The notes under the pieces are model-generated. The model made no database searches. It was given only the letters and a program-made list of their open reading frames with translations, and was not told the origin of the DNA. A program made the position numbers and the translations under genes. 64,000 bases of DNA from Lacunisphaera sp. (GTDB lineage Bacteria; Verrucomicrobiota; Verrucomicrobiia; Opitutales; Opitutaceae), in assembly GCA_029945445.1 (NCBI GenBank), contig JAQSCO010000049.1, positions 51,905 through 115,904 on the forward strand. The letters run 5' to 3'. Below, in pieces: positions 56,809-64,000 of the stretch (position 1 is its first letter; each line of letters opens with the position of its first letter).

Positions 56809-57336
56809 ATGATTGCCGCGACCCAGTCCAACCACCCCTTGGCTGCCAGCACCCAGCCGAGTCCTGCAGTTTCCCCCTTGGTCGAAGCCCGTGCCCGGAT
56901 CCGTCAGGCCGGTATGCGCATCACCAGGCCCCGCATCGCGATCATCGAATCACTGTTGCGGCACGCCGGCCCGATCAGCATCGAGCGCATTCACCAGGAC
57001 CTCGGCCCCACGATGTGCGACCTCGTGACGGTCTACCGCTGCCTGGCCGCGTTTGAGTCGCTCGACATGGTGCGCCGCAGCTACCTGCACAACGGCACCT
57101 GCCTCTACGAACTCACGCTCGGCTCGACCCGCCACTACCACATCGTCTGCAAGTCCTGCGGTAATACCGAGCGGGTGGATTACTTCTCCGTCGAGGGTAT
57201 GGAAGGCATCGTCAAGGAGCGCGGCTACATCCACGTCAGCCACATCGTGGAGTTCTTCGGCATCTGCCCCGCGTGCCAGCAGGCCCGCCAGGCGCGCGGC
57301 ACCAGCGTGACGGTTCCGGCCGAGAAGCGCATCTGA
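56809..57336 (+). CDS. Fur-family metal or peroxide regulator
   Basis: 175 aa from the ATG MIAATQSNHPLAAS; an ATG at 56,731 is in frame but would translate the A+T-rich presumed promoter. The winged-helix domain (RQAGMRITRPRIAIIESLL ... VTVYRCLAAFESLDMVRRS) is followed by the metal-binding dimerisation domain with HYHIVCKSCGN and CPACQQAR, two CxxC motifs that bind structural zinc. Whether it senses iron, zinc, manganese or peroxide cannot be told; a superoxide dismutase gene follows on the other strand. Confidence 0.92.
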   Translation: MIAATQSNHPLAASTQPSPAVSPLVEARARIRQAGMRITRPRIAIIESLLRHAGPISIERIHQDLGPTMCDLVTVYRCLAAFESLDMVRRSYLHNGTCLYELTLGSTRHYHIVCKSCGNTERVDYFSVEGMEGIVKERGYIHVSHIVEFFGICPACQQARQARGTSVTVPAEKRI

Positions 57337-57360
57337 GCCACCCCGTAAGTTCCGCCAGTG

Positions 57361-57386
57361 AGGCGCGGCCGAGGCCGCGCCTTTTT
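57361..57386 (+). terminator. Terminator of the Fur-family gene
   Basis: AGGCGCGGCCGAGGCCGCGCCT hairpin followed by TTTTTATTT on the plus strand; it touches the stop codon of the convergent ferredoxin gene. Confidence 0.85.
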
Positions 57387-57717
57387 ATTTCACCAAGGGA
57401 TTCACCGCCCGCACCCACTCCGCGACCGGGGTGCCGCCCTCGAGGTGCTCGCGGCGGATGCGGTCGAAGCGCTCGGGCGTAACCTGCGCATACCACACGC
57501 CGTCGGGATAGACCACGAGCCACGGGCCGTCGTGGCACATGCGCAGGCACGCGGCCTTGGTGCGCAGCGCGGGAATGGCGTGCTCCTTGAGCGAGGCCTT
57601 CAGGTGCTCCCACGTTGCCAGCCCCTGCCCGGGCGCGCAGCAGTCGGGCCCGGTGCACAGGAAAAGGTGGCGGCGGGCCGCCGGCCCGCCGATCTCCTCG
57701 AAGGTCTTGGCGCCCAT
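57385..57717 (-). CDS. Thioredoxin-like [2Fe-2S] ferredoxin
   Basis: 110 aa. Cluster ligands fit the thioredoxin-like ferredoxin pattern: Cys residues in LFLCTGPDCCAPGQG and in AACLRMCHDGPWLVVYP. The C-terminal part (PDGVWYAQVTPERFDRIRRE) is typical of the family. It lies 7 bp after the superoxide dismutase stop in the same direction, so the two are probably co-transcribed and linked to redox defence. The electron partner is unknown. Confidence 0.88.
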   Translation of the reverse strand: MGAKTFEEIGGPAARRHLFLCTGPDCCAPGQGLATWEHLKASLKEHAIPALRTKAACLRMCHDGPWLVVYPDGVWYAQVTPERFDRIRREHLEGGTPVAEWVRAVNPLVK

Positions 57718-57724
57718 GTCCGCC

Positions 57725-58480
57725 TCAGCCCTTCAGCGCGGCGGCGTAATTCGCCCCGGCCTGAGTCCAGTTCAGGACATTCCAGAACGCGGTGACGTAA
57801 TCGGCCCGGCGGTTCTGGTAGTGCAGGTAATAGGCGTGCTCCCACACATCGAGGCCGAGGACGGGCTTCGCGCCGTCGCTCAGCGGGGAATCCTGGTTGG
57901 CCGTCGAGTGAATCTGCAGCTTGCCATCCTTGAGGCTGAGCCACGCCCAGCCGCTGCCGAAGCGCTTCAGCGCGGCGTCGGTAAACGCCTTCTTGAAATC
58001 ATCGGCCGAGCCGAAGGATTTGGTGACCGCCTCGCTGAGCGCGCCCGCCGGCGCGCCGCCGCCCGGCGCCAGCAAGGGCCAGAAAAAGCTGTGGTTCACG
58101 TGCCCGCCCGCGTTGTTGCGGAGACCGGTGCGGAGGGGCCCTTCCGGCAGGCTCGCGAGATCGCGCACGAGCGCCTCGGGCCCGCGCGCGAGCAGGTCGG
58201 CGTGCCCCTCGAGCAGCTTCTGCGCGTTCGTGATGTAGGCCTGGTGGTGCTTCGTGTGGTGAATCTCCATCGTCTTCGCGTCGATGTGCGGCTCGAGCGC
58301 GGCGTAGGCGAAGGGCAGCTTGGGGAGCTCCCACCCGAGGGCGGGAGCGACCGCCGGGGCCTCGGCGGCGGCGGTTTTCGTCAGACCCAGACCGGCGACT
58401 AGCGCACCGGTCCCGATAATCTTCAACGCCTCGCGGCGGGACATGGGGGTATCATTGCCAGCATTCATGCCTGTCAGCAT
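57725..58480 (-). CDS. Fe/Mn superoxide dismutase with Tat-like signal
   Basis: 251 aa. The N-terminus carries [20 protein letters not shown], a twin-arginine-type signal, so the enzyme is probably exported folded. Metal ligands are His in [13 protein letters not shown], His in [14 protein letters not shown], and Asp/His in [18 protein letters not shown]. The start may also be at 58,468 or 58,444. It converts superoxide to peroxide and oxygen in the periplasm. It sits beside a redox ferredoxin gene and a Fur-family regulator. Confidence 0.93.
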   Translation of the reverse strand: MLTGMNAGNDTPMSRREALKIIGTGALVAGLGLTKTAAAEAPAVAPALGWELPKLPFAYAALEPHIDAKTMEIHHTKHHQAYITNAQKLLEGHADLLARGPEALVRDLASLPEGPLRTGLRNNAGGHVNHSFFWPLLAPGGGAPAGALSEAVTKSFGSADDFKKAFTDAALKRFGSGWAWLSLKDGKLQIHSTANQDSPLSDGAKPVLGLDVWEHAYYLHYQNRRADYVTAFWNVLNWTQAGANYAAALKG

Positions 58481-58524
58481 GTCCGGAAATCCCGCCAGTG
58501 CAAGAGGCGGGATTGCGCCGGCCG

Positions 58525-59963
58525 CTAGCCAATCTGCTTGCGCACGATCTCGTCGACGAGCTGCGGGTTGGCCTTGCCGGCGGAGGCTTTCATGATGGCA
58601 CCCTTGATGGCGTTGAGCGCCTTCTCATTGCCGGTCTTGAATCCCTCGACGGCCTTCGGGTTCGCGGCAATGGCGTCGGCCACCCATTTCTCCAGCTCAC
58701 CCGTGTCAGTGGACTGCTGCAGGCCCTTGCGGCCCACGATGGCCTCCGGCAACTCGCCGGTCGCGAACATCTCTACGAAGACCTCCTTGGCGATGTTGTT
58801 GGAGATCACGCCCGTCTCAACCAGTTGCACCAGGCCGGCGACGTGCGCGGGCTTGATCTTGCTGCCGGCGAGCACCAGGTGCGCCGCGGTGAGCTCGCGC
58901 TGGAGGTCGTTGGCGATCCAGTTCGCCGCGGCCTGGGGCTTGCCGCACAGCCGGGCCGCTGCCTCGAAGAAAACGCCCAGCGGCAGCTGCGGCACGAGCA
59001 CGGCGGTGAGCGTGTAGGGCAGTTGGAACTGCTCCAGGTAGCGGCGCTGCCGGTCGAAGAGCCCCTCGGGCACGGTGGCGCGGATCGCCGCCAGCCAGGC
59101 GTCGTCCACCTTCACGGGCATCAGGTCGGGATCGGGGAAGTAGCGGTAGTCGTGCGCCATCTCCTTCGAGCGCATGGCGGTCGAGGTGCCGGCCTCGCCG
59201 TCGTATTGCCGGGTCTCCTGCACGATGGTGCCGCCGCCCTCGACGACGGCGGTCTGCCGGCGGATCTCGTGGGCGATGCCGTCGCGGACGAAAGAGATGG
59301 AGTTGAGATTCTTCAGCTCGACCTTCGTGCCGAGCTTGGTTTCGCCGACGGGGCGGATCGAGATGTTGGCGTCACAGCGGAGCTGCCCCTTCTCCATGTC
59401 GCAGTCGGAGACGTCGCCCTGCACCAGCGTGAGGCGCAGCACGGTCAGGAACGCAAACGCCTCGTCGGCGCTGTGCAGCGCGGGCTCGGACACGATCTCC
59501 ATCAGCGGCGTGCCGGCGCGGTTGTAGTCCACCAGCGACTCATGCGCGCCGTGCGTGAGCTTGCCGACATCCTCCTCGAGGTGGATGCGGGTGAGCGGGA
59601 TTTTTTTGTGCTCGCCCATGATGTTGCGCGCCGGACCGGGCAGCTCGATCTCGACGGCGCCGCGCCGGCAGATGGGCTGGTCGTATTGGGAGATCTGGTA
59701 GTTCTTCGGCGAGTCCGGGTAGAAATAGTTTTTGCGGTCCCATTTGCAGACCGGCGCGATATCGCAGCCGAGCATGAGCCCGGCCTTGATGATCTTGTCG
59801 AGCGCCTCCTTGTTCATCACCGGCAACGCGCCGGGCAGCGCGAGCACGACGGGGTCGGTCAGCGTGTTCTCCGGCTGGCCGTAGCCGGCGGCGACGCGGG
59901 TGAACATCTTCGACGCCGTGCGGAGCTGGACGTGGACCTCGAGGCCGATGACTGCTTCGTATT

Positions 59964-59967
<4 letters not shown>
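58525..59967 (-). CDS. gatB: Asp/Glu-tRNA amidotransferase subunit B
   Basis: 480 aa from the [23 protein letters not shown], overlapping the gatA stop by 4 bp. The signature [13 protein letters not shown], the [20 protein letters not shown] run and the C-terminal GatB/YqeY domain ([15 protein letters not shown]) are diagnostic. With GatA and GatC it converts misacylated Glu-tRNA(Gln) or Asp-tRNA(Asn) to the amide forms. Confidence 0.96.
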
Positions 59968-61436
<1,469 letters not shown>

Positions 61437-61439
61437 CGC

Positions 61440-61730
61440 CTACTCCACCACTTTGGGCACCACGATCAGGTTGTCCCGTTGCGCCGGGGCGTTCTGCAGG
61501 GCCGCCCCGACCGGCAGTCCGGGCTGCGCGACATCGGCCGCCCAGACGTTGTAGACCGGCGCGGCGTGGGCCATCGGCTCGACGCCCGTCACCTCCACCT
61601 GCTTGAGCTTCTCGACGTAGTGCAGGATGTCGCCGAGCTGCTGGGCAAACTTGCCCTTCTCGGCGTCGGTCAGCGCGAGGCGGGCGAGGTTTGCCACATA
61701 GTTGATGTCGAGGTCGGGGGCCGGGTTCAT
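61440..61730 (-). CDS. gatC: Asp/Glu-tRNA amidotransferase subunit C
   Basis: 96 aa from the ATG MNPAPDLDINYVANLARLAL. The helical pattern LARLALTDAEKGKFAQQLGD ... VEVTGVEPMAHA matches GatC, which tethers GatA and GatB. First gene of a gatC-gatA-gatB operon. The frame is open further upstream, but without GatC similarity. Confidence 0.94.
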   Translation of the reverse strand: MNPAPDLDINYVANLARLALTDAEKGKFAQQLGDILHYVEKLKQVEVTGVEPMAHAAPVYNVWAADVAQPGLPVGAALQNAPAQRDNLIVVPKVVE

Positions 61731-61842
61731 GGGAGGTCGGGTGCGCCCCTCAGGGATGCGACGGAACAGCGGGTTGGCAACCGGCAAAAAAAGCGGCGCG
61801 ACCAGACTTGAATACGGGCTATTTGTGCCGTAACGGTCTGCT

Positions 61843-62622
61843 GTGCTGCTATTCAAAAAGATCCTCAACTTCAGCAAGGAAGCGGTCGCGGCCGGCGACA
61901 AGCGCCAGGCTGAACGCTATGCCGTCGGCCAGAGTTTCCCCTTCAAGTCCGTGATGACCCTCGTCGGGCACGACGGCGATGGCAACCCCATCCCCAACTC
62001 GGACAAAAGCCAGGACTGGGCGGGCCGGCTGGCCAACATCTCCGCCACCGGCGCCAGCATGCAGATGCACTCCGCGGCCGTCGCCATCCGGGGCGAGCCC
62101 TGCCGTTTCAAGCTGAGTCTCGACAGCTACCTGATCGAGATCCCCAGCACCGTCGCCTTCTTCCGCTTCTATCCCCAATACGCACTCTGCGGATTCTCGT
62201 TCAACTTCCCGGACTTCGAGGTCCAGAAGTCCTACCTGCAGATCCTCGAGCCGGTGTCGCTCGGCGCCTCACTGGCCGTGGTGGATCCCAAGACGATCAA
62301 GCAGGACATCGAGGGCCTGACCAAGGAACAATATGCCGGGGACAAGGCCTCGCGGCTCACCGTCTGGCGCGACGCGGACGGCGGCATCAACAGCTTTGAT
62401 TTTCGGATGAACGATTACTCGGTGCGCTGGGCCCACGGCATGACCGAGGTGCAGACGGCGGCGGTCGAAATCAAGGCCAGCGGCAAGAAGGGCCTCTCCG
62501 GCCTGACCCCGACGCAGCGGGAGGAAGTGCACTGGCTGTTCTGCCTCGCGGTGCCCAACATCGCCAAGGCTGTGCCGCTCGACGTGCGCAAGTTCCTCAG
62601 CCAGCTGGTAACCGTCAGCTGA
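61843..62622 (+). CDS. PilZ-like domain protein
   Basis: 259 aa from a GTG. Residues ~20-110 carry a PilZ-like pattern: the charged RQAERYAVG stretch where PilZ has R-x3-R, and ANISATGASM matching the D/N-x-S-x2-G motif. Together these would form a c-di-GMP site. The C-terminal half (RLTVWRDADGGINSFDFRMN ... REEVHWLFCLAVPNIAKAVP) is unassigned. It lies between the gatCAB operon and pheT. The PilZ assignment is by motif only and c-di-GMP binding is uncertain. Confidence 0.6.
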   Translation: MLLFKKILNFSKEAVAAGDKRQAERYAVGQSFPFKSVMTLVGHDGDGNPIPNSDKSQDWAGRLANISATGASMQMHSAAVAIRGEPCRFKLSLDSYLIEIPSTVAFFRFYPQYALCGFSFNFPDFEVQKSYLQILEPVSLGASLAVVDPKTIKQDIEGLTKEQYAGDKASRLTVWRDADGGINSFDFRMNDYSVRWAHGMTEVQTAAVEIKASGKKGLSGLTPTQREEVHWLFCLAVPNIAKAVPLDVRKFLSQLVTVS

Positions 62623-62640
62623 ACCAACCGCGGTGCCCGC

Positions 62641-64000
62641 TCAGGCGCGCACGCTGAGCGTGCCGTCGGCGGCGATGTCCTGCTGGATCTTCACGAACGC
62701 CGCGTTCACCTCGTCGTCCGTCAGCGTGCGTTCCGCGGAGCGGAACGACAGCGAGAACGCCAGGCTCTTCTTCCCTTCCGGCAAACCGGCGCCGGTATAA
62801 AGGTCAAACAGCTCCACGGCCTCGACGCTGAACGTCGCGCCCGTGGCCGTCGCACTCGTCGCCGCCCGCGCGACCGTGAGCAGCTGGGCGCGCACCTCGC
62901 CGGCAGGGCGGGCGGCGGCGGCGACCAGCGCGATGTCGCGCAGCGCCGCGGGAAACAGGCTGAAGTTCTGGTAGCGCGGATGCGCGCCCGCCGCGGCGAG
63001 CTTGCCCGGGAGGATGGCAAACATGCCGGCCCACACCTGGCCCTCGACGCCGGCGGCGCGGACCATGGCGAGGTTCAGCAGGCCGAAGCGGGCGGTCCAG
63101 CCGTCCTTCATCTCGCCGGCGGCGGCCGAGTGGCCCTCCTGCCAGCCCCAGAACGCGCCGCGCACCGGCACGAGCTCGGCGCGGCCGAGGTCGATGCCCG
63201 CCGCCGCCGCGAGGATGCCCATCTGGTGCTTCACCGTGTAGAAATCCGGCGCGGGCCGCGCGAGCCACACGCGGTCCTGCGGGTTGTGGCAGAGGACAAA
63301 GCCGACGCCCACGCACTCCTGCACCGTGCCGCTGAGCTCCATGAACACGCGGCCGGTCTCGAACAGGCGGGACACCGCGACACCGCGCGACTGGTTCAGC
63401 TTGAGCGAATCGAGGATGCCGAGCACGAGCGTCGGCCGCAGGTGCGACTGGTCATCGACGAACGGATTGCTCAGTCCCAGCTCCTCCGCGGACGCGTCCG
63501 AAACCCAGGTGGCAAGCTCCGAGCGGGCGCGCAGCGTGTAGTTGACGACCTCGTGGAAGTCCTGGCCGACGAGATGGTCCGTGACCTTGCGGTTGAAGAG
63601 GACGATCGGGTCATCGTCACCGTCGATGAGCGCCGGGCCGGCGCAGGTCGCGGGCGGCACGCGGTCGGTGCCGTAGATGCGCAGGACTTCCTCGACGAGA
63701 TCGATGGGCCGGTCGAGGTCGGAGCGGTAGCTCGGGATCCTGACGGTCCACTCGATGCCTTTTGGCGTGTCGTGCTCGGCGGTGATGCGGAGGTTGAGGC
63801 CGATCAGCGCGTCGCGCATCTCGTCGTCGGTGATATCGAAGCCGATCTTCGCCCGGATGTAATTGGGCGTGACCTTGATCTCGCGCGACCAAGGCCGGTC
63901 GCGGCCGACCTTGAAGACGGGGCTGACCACGGTGCCGCCGGCGGTTTCGAGAATGAGGTCGAGGGCGCGGTAGGCCGCCTCGACCGTGCCGTGCGGATCC
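62641..64000 (-). CDS. pheT: Phenylalanine-tRNA ligase beta subunit (3' part)
   Basis: 453 codons visible; the gene runs off the right edge with its start beyond 64,000. The B5 domain (KVTPNYIRAKIGFDITDDEM), the catalytic-like core (LSNPFVDDQSHLRPTLVLGI, FETGRVFMELSG), and the C-terminal anticodon-binding ferredoxin-fold domain (SLSFRSAERTLTDDEVNAAF) are all present. It pairs with PheS to charge tRNA-Phe; the cognate tRNA-Phe gene is also in this window. Confidence 0.95.
   Translation of the reverse strand, partial: DPHGTVEAAYRALDLILETAGGTVVSPVFKVGRDRPWSREIKVTPNYIRAKIGFDITDDEMRDALIGLNLRITAEHDTPKGIEWTVRIPSYRSDLDRPIDLVEEVLRIYGTDRVPPATCAGPALIDGDDDPIVLFNRKVTDHLVGQDFHEVVNYTLRARSELATWVSDASAEELGLSNPFVDDQSHLRPTLVLGILDSLKLNQSRGVAVSRLFETGRVFMELSGTVQECVGVGFVLCHNPQDRVWLARPAPDFYTVKHQMGILAAAAGIDLGRAELVPVRGAFWGWQEGHSAAAGEMKDGWTARFGLLNLAMVRAAGVEGQVWAGMFAILPGKLAAAGAHPRYQNFSLFPAALRDIALVAAAARPAGEVRAQLLTVARAATSATATGATFSVEAVELFDLYTGAGLPEGKKSLAFSLSFRSAERTLTDDEVNAAFVKIQQDIAADGTLSVRA

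Overview
This is a GC-rich chromosomal window. Gene content and style point to Verrucomicrobiota, most likely an Opitutaceae-type bacterium. The signs are a Minf_1886-family protein, a TonB-dependent receptor, a FecR/CHASE2-cyclase pair, GatCAB, a tRNA-Phe(GAA), and many palindromic repeats between and inside genes. The taxonomic call is inference. No CRISPR array, insertion sequence or prophage was seen.

Region 1 (1-11,706, all minus strand) is a defence island built on a type I restriction-modification locus, read from right to left. hsdR is followed by a class III nucleotide-cyclase-like gene that is translationally coupled to hsdS. Then come a GHKL ATPase with a C-terminal HEPN-type motif, a broken hsdM'-'hsdS fragment, a DUF262 gene, a small HEPN gene, a second broken hsdM start, a DUF3800 gene, the intact hsdM and an HNH nuclease. 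The 5' end of hsdM therefore occurs three times, and each copy lies directly downstream of an accessory module. The accessory genes are visibly more A+T-rich than hsdR and hsdM. The intact hsdM carries an in-frame 63-bp palindromic insertion. This is the most unusual part of the window.

Region 2 (11,970-19,402) holds a small secreted protein, a membrane zinc peptidase, an M3 oligopeptidase, a secreted protein of unknown function, a TonB-dependent receptor and a ferredoxin. The gaps are filled with inverted repeats. The secreted-protein gene at 16,179-17,174 is flanked by two copies of the last ~48 bp of the receptor gene, which suggests that it was inserted there.

Region 3 (19,525-30,344) carries a rhomboid protease, a C-terminal processing protease, prmC and prfA, a HAD phosphatase, the FecR/CHASE2-cyclase pair and a lysozyme-like protein. 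Region 4 (30,506-40,150) carries a GH63-like glucosidase, an ECF sigma/anti-sigma pair, tRNA-Phe with promoter and terminator, an MFS transporter, a lytic transglycosylase lipoprotein, a fabG-acpP-fabF fatty-acid cluster and a CysJ-like flavoprotein without a flavodoxin domain.

Region 5 (40,258-53,539) is mostly plus-strand housekeeping: pseudouridine synthase, folD, a receiver-kinase hybrid, proC, a membrane glycosyltransferase, NUDIX, DUF192, M24 peptidase, a zincless MutM-like glycosylase, tlyA and nadK. Hairpin repeats sit between several of these genes. Region 6 (53,610-64,000) has an M16 peptidase, a Fur-family regulator, a thioredoxin-like [2Fe-2S] ferredoxin, a Tat-type superoxide dismutase, gatCAB, a PilZ-like protein and the 3' part of pheT, which runs off the right edge.
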